Positions 37,988 to 49,283 of a stretch of 64,000 nucleotides of DNA are shown here, piece after piece (within the stretch, counting starts at the first letter, position 1; each line of letters begins with the position of its first letter). This stretch comes from Geodermatophilus obscurus (lineage in GTDB: Bacteria; Actinomycetota; Actinomycetes; Mycobacteriales; Geodermatophilaceae). The position numbers and the translations under genes were made by a program. Where the stretch lies: assembly GCF_900143215.1 (NCBI RefSeq), contig NZ_FRDM01000011.1, forward strand, positions 1-64,000, read 5' to 3'. The notes under the pieces were generated by a model. That model was given only the letters and a program-made list of their open reading frames with translations, did no database searches and was not told where the DNA came from.

Positions 37988-39235
37988 CTACCCGGTCGTC
38001 AGCACCCGCAGCGTGCCGTCGCCGTGGGTGACCAGGGCGCGGCTCCCGTCAGGGAGCACCGCGACGCTGGTCGGTGTCGGACCGGTGGGGACCCGGGCGG
38101 TCACGGAGCCGGTCGCGGTGTCGACGACCGAGACCGTGCCGTCGCCGGCGTTGGCCGTGTACAGGTGCCGCCCGTCCGGCGCGTAGGCGACGTCCTGCGG
38201 GCTCGCACCGACGCCCGGCACCGTGGCGACGACGGTCTGCGTGGCGGTGTCGATCAGGGCGACGTCCGCGCCGGCCTGGCCGACCACCGCGACCCGGGTG
38301 CCGTCGGGGGACGCCGCGAGCGCCCCGGAGCCGCCGCCGACCGGGATCGTGGCCTCGACGTCGCCGGTCGCCACGTCGAGGACCGAGACGACGGAGGCGA
38401 CGGGGTCGGCGACGTAGGCCAGGCGGCCGTCGGCGCCGAGCAGCACGGCGCGCGGGTTGGGCGTCGTGTCCAGGTGCCCCAGCTGGGCGCCGGTCCGCGC
38501 GTCGAGGACGTCGAGGTGGGCGCCGAGCGACATCGGCACGTACAGGCGCCGCCCGTCGGCGCTCACGGCAGCCGCGTGGGGACCGCGGCCGGTCCGGACC
38601 GAGTCGACGACGGTGCCGGAGGCGACGTCGAGGACCACGACGGCGTTCACGCCGGCCCCGGCGTCGTGGACCGACACGAAGGCGCGCTGCCCGTCCGGCG
38701 TGACGGCGACCTGCTGCGGGGGGCCCTCGGCGATCGGGACGGTGCCGACCACCGCGTTGGAGGCGGTGTCGACGACGACCACGGCGCGGCCGGCGGGGTC
38801 GGCGACGTAGGCGGTGCGCCCGTCGGGGGTGACCGCGACATGGCTCGGTTCCCCTCCGACGGGGACGGACGCGCCCGCTACCGGCGTGGCGGGGCCCGGC
38901 GCCGGCGGGAGGGGAGCGGCGGGCACGGTCCCGGCGCGGACCGGCTCCTGCGGGGCGGCGGCGGCCGGGGGAGTCCCTCCCCGACCGGTGCCTTCCCCGT
39001 CCGGCCACAGGACGACGGCCAGGACGGCGAGCGCCAGACCGACGACGAGGGCGAGGGCCGGCCAGCGGTGCCGCCTCCTCCGGTGCCGCGCCCGGTGCGG
39101 GTGCACCAGCCTCCGCTCGCGCCCCGTGGCGTCGAGCTGCCGGGCACCGGGGAGGTCCGTGCCCCAGTGGCCACGGCCGGGGCCGGTCTCGTGCGGAGGC
39201 CGGGTCGCAGCTGGGCCTGCGGGGGGCTCTGCCAT
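37988..39235 (-). CDS. Membrane-anchored YncE-like beta-propeller protein
   Basis: From ATG 39235 the protein has 415 residues. A basic cytoplasmic N-terminus with RHRRRRHRW is followed by one membrane helix (PALALVVGLALAVLAVVL), a Pro/Ala linker, and about seven propeller blades of the YncE/YVTN type, each with a core like VAVTPDGRTAYVADPAGRAV or VSVLDVATGDVEATIPVGG. Such repeats bind partner proteins, DNA or ligands outside the cell. No enzyme motif is seen. It runs convergent with the preceding operon. Confidence 0.85.
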   Translation of the reverse strand: MAEPPAGPAATRPPHETGPGRGHWGTDLPGARQLDATGRERRLVHPHRARHRRRRHRWPALALVVGLALAVLAVVLWPDGEGTGRGGTPPAAAAPQEPVRAGTVPAAPLPPAPGPATPVAGASVPVGGEPSHVAVTPDGRTAYVADPAGRAVVVVDTASNAVVGTVPIAEGPPQQVAVTPDGQRAFVSVHDAGAGVNAVVVLDVASGTVVDSVRTGRGPHAAAVSADGRRLYVPMSLGAHLDVLDARTGAQLGHLDTTPNPRAVLLGADGRLAYVADPVASVVSVLDVATGDVEATIPVGGGSGALAASPDGTRVAVVGQAGADVALIDTATQTVVATVPGVGASPQDVAYAPDGRHLYTANAGDGTVSVVDTATGSVTARVPTGPTPTSVAVLPDGSRALVTHGDGTLRVLTTG

Positions 39236-39507
39236 GCGCACGGATGATGCTCCGCCGGCGCCCGCCGGTGGACCGATCCGCTCGCGGCGTCCGGGTCCCG
39301 AGGCGCGGTCCGCACCAGCCGCGGGCGCGCCACCCCGGGGCCGCGTGGCCGTCCGATCCGGTGCACGGATCGAGGACGCCGGGACGTCACCCGCCGGCGA
39401 CGCCCCTGGGCGTGACCGTGGGCGCTGCGGCCGCGGACCGGCGGCCGGTTCGGGGGCCGCGCAGGCCATCGGGGTTCCGATGAGTGGGCCCGGGTACCCC
39501 ATGCTCT
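39236..39507. other. Divergent gap between propeller and NmrA-like genes
   Basis: About 270 GC-rich bases contain no supported gene. Promoters for both directions are expected, but no clear boxes were seen. Confidence 0.4.
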
Positions 39508-40449
39508 GTGCAACTCCTCCTCACCGGCGCGTCCGGGTTCGTGGGCGGCCGGCTCGCGCCGGCCCTGGTGAAGGCGGGCCACGACGTGCGCGCCATGACC
39601 CGCCGTCCGGACGACTACGACGGCGCCGGCACGCCGGTGGCCGGCGACGTCACCGACGAGGCGTCGCTGCGGCGGGCGCTGCGTGGCTGCGAGGCCGCCT
39701 ACTACCTGGTGCACTCCCTCGGCGACGCCGAGTTCCAGCGCAAGGACGCCGAGGCCGCGCGGACCTTCGCCCGCGCCGCCGCCGACGCCGGGGTCGAGCG
39801 GGTCGTGTACCTCGGTGGCCTGGGCCGTGACGGCGACGAACTCTCGCCTCACCTGCGCAGCCGCCGTGAGGTGGAGCGGCTTCTCGCCTCGACCGGCGTC
39901 CCCGTCACGACCTTGCGCGCGGGCATCGTCGTCGGGCACGGCGGCGTCTCGTGGGAGATGACCCGTCAGCTCGTGGCGCACCTGCCGGCGATGGTCACCC
40001 CGAGGTGGGTGCACACCCGCACGCAGCCGATCGCCGTCGCCGACGTCGTCCGCTACCTGGTCGGCGTCCTCGAGGCGCCCGACGCCGCGGGCCGGGTGTT
40101 CGAGGTCGGTGGCCCCGAGGTGCTCACCTACCTCCAGATGCTCAGCCGGGTCGCCGACATCCAGGGCAGGCACCTGTTCGTCGTCCCCGTGCCGCTGCTG
40201 ACGCCGAGCCTGTCCTCGCGCTGGCTGGCGCTGGTCACCGATGTCGACGTGACCACCGGCCGCTCGCTGGTGGACTCGATGATCAACGAGGTGGTCGTCA
40301 CCGACGACACGATCCGCACGGTGGTGCCCTTCGAGCCGATGGGTTACGACGAGATGGTGCTGGTGGCGCTGGGCGAGCGGGCGGCCGACCGCCGGCGCGC
40401 GGCCCGCGCTCGCCGCGCCGGCCTGCTCGCCGGCGGCGCCCGCTCGTGA
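39508..40449 (+). CDS. NmrA-like NAD(P)-binding protein
   Basis: From GTG 39508 the protein has 313 residues. The Rossmann motif LLLTGASGFVGGRLAPAL opens the atypical SDR fold; YYLVHSLGD and VERVVYLGGLGRDG follow, and GIVVGHGGVSWEMTR lies near the active side. The usual YxxxK is not obvious. Such proteins act as epimerase-like enzymes or redox sensors. The stop overlaps the next gene as GTGA, so it is coupled to the CPBP protease gene. A role in lipid or quinone processing is possible but unproven. Confidence 0.85.
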   Translation: MQLLLTGASGFVGGRLAPALVKAGHDVRAMTRRPDDYDGAGTPVAGDVTDEASLRRALRGCEAAYYLVHSLGDAEFQRKDAEAARTFARAAADAGVERVVYLGGLGRDGDELSPHLRSRREVERLLASTGVPVTTLRAGIVVGHGGVSWEMTRQLVAHLPAMVTPRWVHTRTQPIAVADVVRYLVGVLEAPDAAGRVFEVGGPEVLTYLQMLSRVADIQGRHLFVVPVPLLTPSLSSRWLALVTDVDVTTGRSLVDSMINEVVVTDDTIRTVVPFEPMGYDEMVLVALGERAADRRRAARARRAGLLAGGARS

Positions 40450-41204
40450 ACCGACGGCGGGGCGGCCTGCTGGCGGCCGACCGGCTGCCGGACTGGCTGG
40501 TCGAGCCGGTCCCGCGCGACCACCGCGAGACCGATGCGGCCTTCCGCCGTCGCCGGCGGGTGACCGCGGGGGTGGCGGTGGGGGGTGCGGGGCTGCTGGG
40601 GGTCTCGCTCTCGACGAGGCCGGGTTCCCCGGCCTTCTACGGCCTCACGATGGCTGTTGCCGGCACCTGGGTCGCCGGTGGCCTGGCCTCGGGTCCGCTG
40701 CACCTGGGCTGGATGCTCACCCCCGGCCACCAGCTGCGCCGTCCCGTGGTGACGCCGGTGATCACCGGCGTCGGCGCCTTCGGTGCCTTCTACGGCGCGG
40801 CCCTGGTGGCCCGCCGCGTCCCCGTCCTCGACCGGGCGGTCACCCGGGTGCTGCGCTACGCGTACCAGGGCTCGGTCCCCCTGGTGGCGACGACGGCGCT
40901 GGCCAACGCCGTGGCCGAGGAGGTCTTCTTCCGCGGCGCGCTGTACGCCGCCATCGGCGTGGATCGTCCGGTGGTCGTCTCGACCGCGGTCTACGGTCTG
41001 GCCACCGCGGCCACCCGCAACCCTGCTCTGCTGGTCGCCGCACTGGTCATGGGGGTGCTCTTCGGGGTGCAGCGGCGGGTCACCGGCGGCATCCAGGCCT
41101 CGGTGCTCACGCACGTCACCTGGTCGGCGCTGATGCTGCGTTTCCTGCCGCCGCTGTTCGCCGGCAGGGCCGACGTGCGCGACCCGTGCTCCGCGGCCGC
41201 CTGA
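40446..41204 (+). CDS. CPBP-family intramembrane glutamic protease
   Basis: The GTG start overlaps the NmrA-like stop. The 252 residues contain about seven hydrophobic helices. The CPBP signature is visible: the Glu pair in AVAEEVFFRGALY, and the second motif with His in SVLTHVTWSALM. Members cleave within the membrane (Rce1-like) or modify immunity peptides; the substrate is unknown. The extended basic N-terminus (about 45 residues) is cytoplasmic. Translational coupling to a nucleotide-binding protein suggests a shared pathway. Confidence 0.88.
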   Translation: MNRRRGGLLAADRLPDWLVEPVPRDHRETDAAFRRRRRVTAGVAVGGAGLLGVSLSTRPGSPAFYGLTMAVAGTWVAGGLASGPLHLGWMLTPGHQLRRPVVTPVITGVGAFGAFYGAALVARRVPVLDRAVTRVLRYAYQGSVPLVATTALANAVAEEVFFRGALYAAIGVDRPVVVSTAVYGLATAATRNPALLVAALVMGVLFGVQRRVTGGIQASVLTHVTWSALMLRFLPPLFAGRADVRDPCSAAA

Positions 41205-41218
41205 GGCTGCCGGACCGC

Positions 41219-41677
41219 TCAGCTCGTCGCCGTACCCCCGATGGCTCGTCCTCGTCGGCGGACCACCGCGATGCCGAGCAGCAGGGCGCCGGTCGCCGCG
41301 GCCCCCACCGAGCGCGCCCGGCCGCTGGCCCGCAGGATGCCGAGCGTGTCGGGCCGGGCCTTCCGGGTGCCGAGCAGCAGGCTGCCGAGGGTCGAGTCGA
41401 CACCCGCGCCGAGAGTGACGACGGAACGCGACGGCGAGGCCAACCGGGCGGTGAGCCCCGCGCCGGCCAGGGCCCCGGCCAGATCGCCGACGTCCGCCCG
41501 GCCGGGCCGCGTGCCGTTCCGGGCGGTCGCCGCCGCGCGCAGGCCCCGCACGAAGCCGCGGACGTCGGTCGCCACCACGCGCAGGTCGCCGCCCTCGGCG
41601 GTGACCCGCACGGGCGCGCCGTCGACCTCGATCGACAGGTCGGCGGTCACGTCGAAGCGGGCACCGTCCGAGCTCAT
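41219..41677 (-). CDS. Unknown protein with C-terminal membrane segment
   Basis: The 152 residues start at ATG 41677, overlapping the preceding gene as ATGA. The N-terminal half is beta-rich (RFDVTADLSIEVDGAPVRVT, GDLRVVATD). The C-terminal half is Gly/Ala/Leu rich and ends with a short hydrophobic stretch (VGAAATGALLLGIAVV) and RRRGR, suggesting a tail anchor. No family is recognised. It is the second gene of a two-gene unit with the 82-residue protein. Confidence 0.7.
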   Translation of the reverse strand: MSSDGARFDVTADLSIEVDGAPVRVTAEGGDLRVVATDVRGFVRGLRAAATARNGTRPGRADVGDLAGALAGAGLTARLASPSRSVVTLGAGVDSTLGSLLLGTRKARPDTLGILRASGRARSVGAAATGALLLGIAVVRRRGRAIGGTATS

Positions 41678-41922
41678 CCCCGGTCGGCGTTCTCCGTCGT
41701 GGTGATGCGCAGCGTGCCGTGGAGCCGCCAGGTCGCCCGAGGAGCGTCGGCGCCGGTCTCCCGTGGCACCTCGACGATCATGTCCACGAACTGGTAGTCG
41801 ATCGCCGCCCCCTTGCCCGTCAGGTAGGTCCACATCTCCTTGCCGAGGTCGGCGAAGCTGGTGGTCTCGTGCGACTTGATGTCCCGGCCGGCGGTCGCGG
41901 CGTCGTTGCTCGTCATCGTCAT
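41674..41922 (-). CDS. Small protein of unknown function, coupled to the tail-anchored protein
   Basis: The 82-residue protein starts at ATG 41922 with AGGAGA upstream; ATG 41916 is possible. The first 20 residues are polar, then SFADLGKEMWTYLTGKG and AIDYQFVDMIVEVPRETG, with a beta-rich end (TWRLHGTLRITTTEN). No known domain is seen. Its stop overlaps the next start by four bases, so both are made together. Both unknown proteins have a beta-rich segment of similar length, so they may interact. Confidence 0.7.
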   Translation of the reverse strand: MTMTSNDAATAGRDIKSHETTSFADLGKEMWTYLTGKGAAIDYQFVDMIVEVPRETGADAPRATWRLHGTLRITTTENADRG

Positions 41923-42013
41923 GGCGCTCTCCTGGTGGGTGGTGGTGAGGGCGGTGTCGACCGGGTGGCCGCACCCGACGGCGACGCACTCGACGCCGGT
42001 CCTCTGTTGGGCA

Positions 42014-42289
42014 CTACCCGGTTGGGCGCAGGCGAACCGGAGCCAGCCGCCGGGTGCGCTCCAGCCGGGTCTCGAGGCCTGCGCGGTCGTGTACCCGGCC
42101 GCGCTCCCTCGTCGTTCCACGCGCCGTCGTGCTGTCCTGGCCATGGCCGGGATGGATCCACGGCGGGTCGTCGAACCGTTCGGGGATCCGCTCCTCCAGG
42201 CCGTCCATCAGGGAATGGAGGTCCTCGGAACTTGCCGTCCTGCGAGGAATTGCGGGGGATCCGTCAGGCCTCAGCGATCCCTGCGGCAT
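42014..42289 (-). pseudogene. Fragment of an MBL-fold hydrolase gene
   Basis: Read on the minus strand, SSEDLHSLMDGLEERIPERF followed by DDPPWIHPGHGQDSTTARG matches the C-terminal part of the MBL-fold gene 1.1 kb away (FTSLVDDVEERLFGTLPDDT, then WVYPGHGRDTTLG). The remainder of the fold, including HxHxDH, is absent, and the tail diverges after the GHG-x-D-(S/T)T motif. It is probably a relic of a partial duplication or of a lost paralogue. About 90 bases on its right flank (41923-42013) and 160 on its left carry no gene I can support. Confidence 0.5.
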
Positions 42290-42453
42290 GAGGAGAACGT
42301 CCCGGGTATTCGTCGGTCACCACCTTGACCTCGGACGGCCGGAGGCGCGGATGATCGCCCGACCCAACAGCTGCCGTGTCCGCAGTGCAGATGCTCGGTA
42401 CCCACAGTCGTACGGATTTCGCCTGCGTGCCGTGACCGAGAGGGGATGGCCCG

Positions 42454-43113
42454 ATGTGGCGTCTTGCGCGTGTGCTGCTGGCTGTCGTGGTCGGCGTGGT
42501 GGTCACAGCTCCAGTGGCATCCGCTGCACCGGACCACGAGTCGCGGCCTGCACCGGACCGTGAGCTGGCGATCCTCCTCGGGGAGCTCTGGAAGACGGTC
42601 CTCGAAACCCCCGTGCCCGAGAACCCGCTGGCCGCGGGCGAAGCCTGGTGCGTCGACCTGGACGGAGTGGTCGCACCGTTCACCCTGGACCCCGCGGCCG
42701 TACCGACGTGCACCGTGGATGTCGGTACCGAGATCTTCGTCGCGGCCCTGAGCGTGGAGTGCAGCACCGTGGAGGAGCCACCGTTCTATGGCGGTGACGA
42801 GGCCGAGCTGCGCCAGTGTGTGCGGGATCTGGACGTGCTGCAGGGCGACCTCACCGTCACCGTCGACGGGGAGCCCATCCCGCTGACCCTGGTGGAGTCG
42901 CCCCTGCTGCGGCTCGACCTCCCGGAGGACAACCTCCTCGGGGTCCCACCCCAGCAGGCGCTCTCCGTCGCGTCCGGATCGGTCGCCCTCGTGCAGCCGC
43001 TTCCGCCGGGGACGCACGAGATCGTGAGCACCGGCACGGGAACCGTTCTCGGCGACTTCACCAACGTGACGACGATCGTGGTCGAGCCGGGACGGTGGTC
43101 GACCCACCACTGA
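42454..43113 (+). CDS. Secreted protein of unknown function
   Basis: The 219 residues start at ATG 42454, with GAGGGGATGG upstream. A signal peptide covers about 1-25 (basic start, VLLAVVVGVVVTAPVASA, cut before APDH). The mature part has four Cys residues that could form two disulfides (WCVDLD, TCTVD, VECSTV, RQCVRD). Beta-rich segments such as GDLTVTVDGEPIPLTLVES follow. There is no lipobox or anchor. The gene converges with the MBL-fold gene, whose stop lies six bases beyond. Not recognised. Confidence 0.75.
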   Translation: MWRLARVLLAVVVGVVVTAPVASAAPDHESRPAPDRELAILLGELWKTVLETPVPENPLAAGEAWCVDLDGVVAPFTLDPAAVPTCTVDVGTEIFVAALSVECSTVEEPPFYGGDEAELRQCVRDLDVLQGDLTVTVDGEPIPLTLVESPLLRLDLPEDNLLGVPPQQALSVASGSVALVQPLPPGTHEIVSTGTGTVLGDFTNVTTIVVEPGRWSTHH

Positions 43114-43119
43114 ACCGGG

Positions 43120-43785
43120 TCACCAGCCGCGGGCGCGCCACTCGGCGAGGTGCGGGCGCTCGGCGCCCAGCGTCGTGTCCCTGCCGTGCCCGGGGTAGAC
43201 CCAGGTGTCGTCGGGCAGCGTGCCGAACAGCCGCTCCTCGACGTCGTCGACCAGGCTGGTGAAGTCCTCCGGCGACCAGGTCTTCCCCACGCCTCCGGGG
43301 AAGAGGCTGTCGCCCGTGAAGGCGTGGGTGCCCGCGCCCTCCGGCCCGCGCCAGACCAGCGCGATGCTGCCCGGCGTGTGTCCGCGCAGGTGGACCACCT
43401 CGAGGGTCTGCGCACCGACGCGGACGGTCTCGCCGTGCACGACCGGCCGCTGGACCGGGACGGGCAGCTCGTCGGCGTCGGCCGGGTGCGCGACGGTGAC
43501 CGCGCCGGTCGCCTCGACCACCTCGGGCAGCGCGCGGTGGTGGTCCCAGTGCCCGTGGGTGGTGACGACGGTGCGGACGTCGGCGTCGCCGATGAACGCG
43601 CGCAGCGCCTCGGGCTCGGCCGCCGCGTCGATGAGCAGCGCCTCGCCGGAGGCGGGGTCGCGCAGCAGGTAGGCGTTGTTGGCCATCTCGCTGACCGCCA
43701 GCTTGCTGATCGTCAGCCCCGGCAGCTCCCGGACGTCGGCCGGACCTCCCACCTCGACGTCCCCGGTGTAGCTCCCCGAGCCCAT
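43120..43785 (-). CDS. MBL-fold metallo-hydrolase, glyoxalase II-like
   Basis: The protein has 221 residues. The metal-binding HxHxDH is complete (His77, His79, Asp81, His82 in THGHWDHH). Later ligands are the His of LRGHTPGS, the Asp of FTGDSLFPGG, and the His of VYPGHGRDTTLG. The sequence is typical of actinobacterial persulfide dioxygenase/glyoxalase II-like hydrolases acting on thioesters. The insert around GGVGKTWSPEDF is common to the actinobacterial group. A fragment of a paralogue lies 1.1 kb away. Confidence 0.93.
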   Translation of the reverse strand: MGSGSYTGDVEVGGPADVRELPGLTISKLAVSEMANNAYLLRDPASGEALLIDAAAEPEALRAFIGDADVRTVVTTHGHWDHHRALPEVVEATGAVTVAHPADADELPVPVQRPVVHGETVRVGAQTLEVVHLRGHTPGSIALVWRGPEGAGTHAFTGDSLFPGGVGKTWSPEDFTSLVDDVEERLFGTLPDDTWVYPGHGRDTTLGAERPHLAEWRARGW

Positions 43786-43834
43786 CCCGGCCTCCCGTTC
43801 GTGGACTGTCGGCGACCGCGGTTACGGTCCAGGC

Positions 43835-45259
43835 ATGGACGCTAGCGGAGGTCTCCCGGCCGGTCAGATCGTCGGCCTCCCGGCCACCGAGCTGGCCACC
43901 CGTGTCCGGTCGGGAGAGCTGACCGCGGTCGAGGTCGTCCGCGCGCACCTGGCCCACCTCGACGCGGTCGAGCCGCGCGTCGGTGCCTTCCGCGTCGTCC
44001 GCCGCGAGGCCGCGCTGGCCGAGGCGCACGCCGTCGACACCGCGCTCACCCGGTTCGCGATGCCGCTGGCCGGGGTGCCGGTGGCGGTCAAGGACAACGT
44101 CGCCGTCGCGGGTGAGGTCCGCACCGACGGCGCGGCGGCAGGCGCCGGGCAGCCGGAGACCCGGGACCACGAGGTCGTCACCCGGCTGCGCCGGGCGGGA
44201 GCGGTCGTCGTCGGCATCACCCGCATGCCCGAGCTGGGCCTCTACGGCGCCACCGACGCGCCGGGCTCGGTCTGCCGCAACCCCTGGGACACCGCCCGCT
44301 CGCCGGCCGGCAGCTCCGGCGGGAGCGCGGCGGCGGTCGCCTCCGGCGCGGTGCCGCTCGCCCACGGCAACGACGGCATGGGTTCCCTGCGCCTGCCCGC
44401 GGCCGCCTGCGGGCTGGTCACCCTCAAGCCGGGCGCCGGGGCGGTGCCCGGTGGCATCGGGGCGGACGACTGGTCCGGCATGACCGTCAACGGCGCGCTG
44501 GCGACCACCGTGGCCGACCTCGCGGTCGCGCACGCGGTGCTGGCGGGGGAGGAGCCCGCTCCGCTCGAGGCGCCCGGCCGGCCGCTGCGCATCGCCGTCT
44601 CCACCCGCTCCCCGGTGCCCGGCACGCGCGCCGACGGGCCCGCCCGGGCGGCTGTGGACGCCGTGGTCGCGGCCCTCGTCGCGGCCGGGCACACCGTCGT
44701 CCGGCGGGACCCGCCGGTTCCCGCCGGGGCCGCGGTCGGCGTGCTGGCCCGCTGGGCGGCTGCCGCCGCCGACGACGCCGAGCACCTCGGCATCAAGCTC
44801 GCCGACCTCCAGCCGCGCAGCCGCACCCACGCCCGGCTCGGGCGCGCCGTGCGAGCCGCCGGGCTGGTCCGGCCGGGCACCGCCGAGCGGTTCCGCGAGC
44901 GGATGGGGGAGTTCTTCGCCGGGGGCGGAGAGGCCCTCGATCTGCTGCTCACCCCGGTCGTGACCGGCCCGCCGCTGTCCGCCCGGCCCTGGCACGAGCG
45001 CTCGTTCCTGGTCAACGTGACGGCGCAGGCGCGCTGGGCGCCGTGGACGGCGGCCTGGAACCTGGCCGGCCTCCCGGCCCTCGTGCTGCCCGCCGGCACC
45101 CGACCCACGGGGCAGCCGCTGGCCGTCCAGTTCGTCGGCCCCCCGGGTGCCGAGAGGCGACTACTCTGGATCGCCGGGGAGCTGGAGCGTCGGCTGCCGT
45201 GGCGCCGGTACGCACCGGTCTTCGACCCGACCGCCCCGCCGGTCCCCGCACCCGCCTGA
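43835..45259 (+). CDS. Amidase-signature family protein
   Basis: The 474-residue protein carries the amidase signature Ser-cisSer-Lys triad: Lys in [14 protein letters not shown], cis-Ser in [20 protein letters not shown], and nucleophile Ser in [14 protein letters not shown]. The GSIRxPA-type motif is read here as GSLRLPA. GVTP-like segments and LPALVLPAG close the fold. It probably hydrolyses an unknown amide, and could be a GatA paralogue only by fold. It starts 49 bases after the divergent MBL gene's start. Confidence 0.92.
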   Translation: MDASGGLPAGQIVGLPATELATRVRSGELTAVEVVRAHLAHLDAVEPRVGAFRVVRREAALAEAHAVDTALTRFAMPLAGVPVAVKDNVAVAGEVRTDGAAAGAGQPETRDHEVVTRLRRAGAVVVGITRMPELGLYGATDAPGSVCRNPWDTARSPAGSSGGSAAAVASGAVPLAHGNDGMGSLRLPAAACGLVTLKPGAGAVPGGIGADDWSGMTVNGALATTVADLAVAHAVLAGEEPAPLEAPGRPLRIAVSTRSPVPGTRADGPARAAVDAVVAALVAAGHTVVRRDPPVPAGAAVGVLARWAAAAADDAEHLGIKLADLQPRSRTHARLGRAVRAAGLVRPGTAERFRERMGEFFAGGGEALDLLLTPVVTGPPLSARPWHERSFLVNVTAQARWAPWTAAWNLAGLPALVLPAGTRPTGQPLAVQFVGPPGAERRLLWIAGELERRLPWRRYAPVFDPTAPPVPAPA

Positions 45260-45390
45260 GTCCCGACGCGGCACCGCCGCCGCCGGGCGCGCTCCCACGC
45301 GCCGCCCACCCCGCACCACCCGCTCCGCAGTACTCCTCCGCACCACGCCACCCGGCCCGGAACCCACCGAGCACGACCGACAGGGATCAC

Positions 45391-48282
<2,892 letters not shown>

Positions 48283-48287
48283 GCCGA

Positions 48288-48320
48288 GGCCGGGCCGGAC
48301 GCCGGGCGTCCGGCCCGGCC
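48288..48320 (+). terminator. Terminator-like hairpin after uvrA
   Basis: GGCCGGGCCGGACGC pairs perfectly with GCGTCCGGCCCGGCC around a 3-base loop, five bases after the stop. No T-tract follows, which is normal in this GC range. Confidence 0.8.
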
Positions 48321-48393
48321 GGCCCGGCCGGAGCCCTCGTTGCCGTCATCCCCCGTCGCTAGCGTCGGAGGCGACGGGAACGGAGGTGCCGAG

Positions 48394-49230
48394 ATGGTCC
48401 AGCCGCGGACCTACCCGCACGGTGTGACCTGCTGGATCGACACGGAGCAGCCCGATCCGGCCGAGGCGGCCCGCTTCTACGCCGGGCTCTTCGGCTGGAC
48501 GCTCACCGACGCGGTGCCGCCCGGTGCGCCGGGGACCTACCTCATCGCCACCATCGACGGGCAGGACGTCGCCGCGATCGGCCCCGGCACGTCGGACACC
48601 GCGGCGTGGCACACCTACGTCGCGGTCGACGACGCGGACGCCACGGCAGCCGCGGTGACCCGGCTCGGCGGCACGGTCCGCGCCGGACCCGAGGACGCCG
48701 GACCCGGCGGCCGTGCGGCCACGTGCACCGACCCCGCCGGGGCGGAGTTCCGGCTCTGGCAGCCTCGCCGCCGCCTCGGGGCCCAGCTGACCAACACGCC
48801 GGGCACCTGGAACTTCAGCGACCTCCACACCCCCGACCGCGACGCCGCGACGGCCTTCTACGGCCCGCTGTTCGGCTGGCTCGCCGTGGACATGGAGCAG
48901 GGGGCCGGCACGATGATCCAGGTCCCGGGATACGGCGACCACCTGGCGGCCACCGTGGACCCGGGCATCCACGAGCGGCAGGCGTCGGCGCCGCGGGGGT
49001 TCGCCGACGTCATCGGGGCCCTCGTGGTGGTCCCGGCGGGAGAACCGGCCCGCTGGCAGGTCACCTTCACCGCGGCCGACCGCGACGACAGCGCCGCCAC
49101 CGCCGAGCGGCTCGGCGCGACCGTGGTGACCTCCTCCGACGACCTGTGGACGAGGAACGCCCTCCTGCGCGACCCCCAGGGGGCGGAGTTCACGATCGCC
49201 CAGTTCACCCCGCCCGACGGCGAGTGGTGA
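48394..49230 (+). CDS. VOC-family protein with two glyoxalase-like domains
   Basis: The protein has 278 residues from ATG 48394 (GGAGG nearby). Two tandem vicinal-oxygen-chelate units are seen: the first with EAARFYAGLFGWTL and ATCTDPAGAEFRLWQ, the second with DAATAFYGPLFGWLA and ALLRDPQGAEFTIAQF. Such proteins bind small antibiotics or act as dioxygenase or isomerase folds on bidentate ligands; actinobacterial copies near CFP32-type genes are usually only called VOC proteins. Function not established. Confidence 0.88.
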   Translation: MVQPRTYPHGVTCWIDTEQPDPAEAARFYAGLFGWTLTDAVPPGAPGTYLIATIDGQDVAAIGPGTSDTAAWHTYVAVDDADATAAAVTRLGGTVRAGPEDAGPGGRAATCTDPAGAEFRLWQPRRRLGAQLTNTPGTWNFSDLHTPDRDAATAFYGPLFGWLAVDMEQGAGTMIQVPGYGDHLAATVDPGIHERQASAPRGFADVIGALVVVPAGEPARWQVTFTAADRDDSAATAERLGATVVTSSDDLWTRNALLRDPQGAEFTIAQFTPPDGEW

Positions 49231-49283
49231 GCCCGCCCGGCGCCCGCTGAGCGGCGGTCGGGCACCCGGGCGAGGATGGCCGG

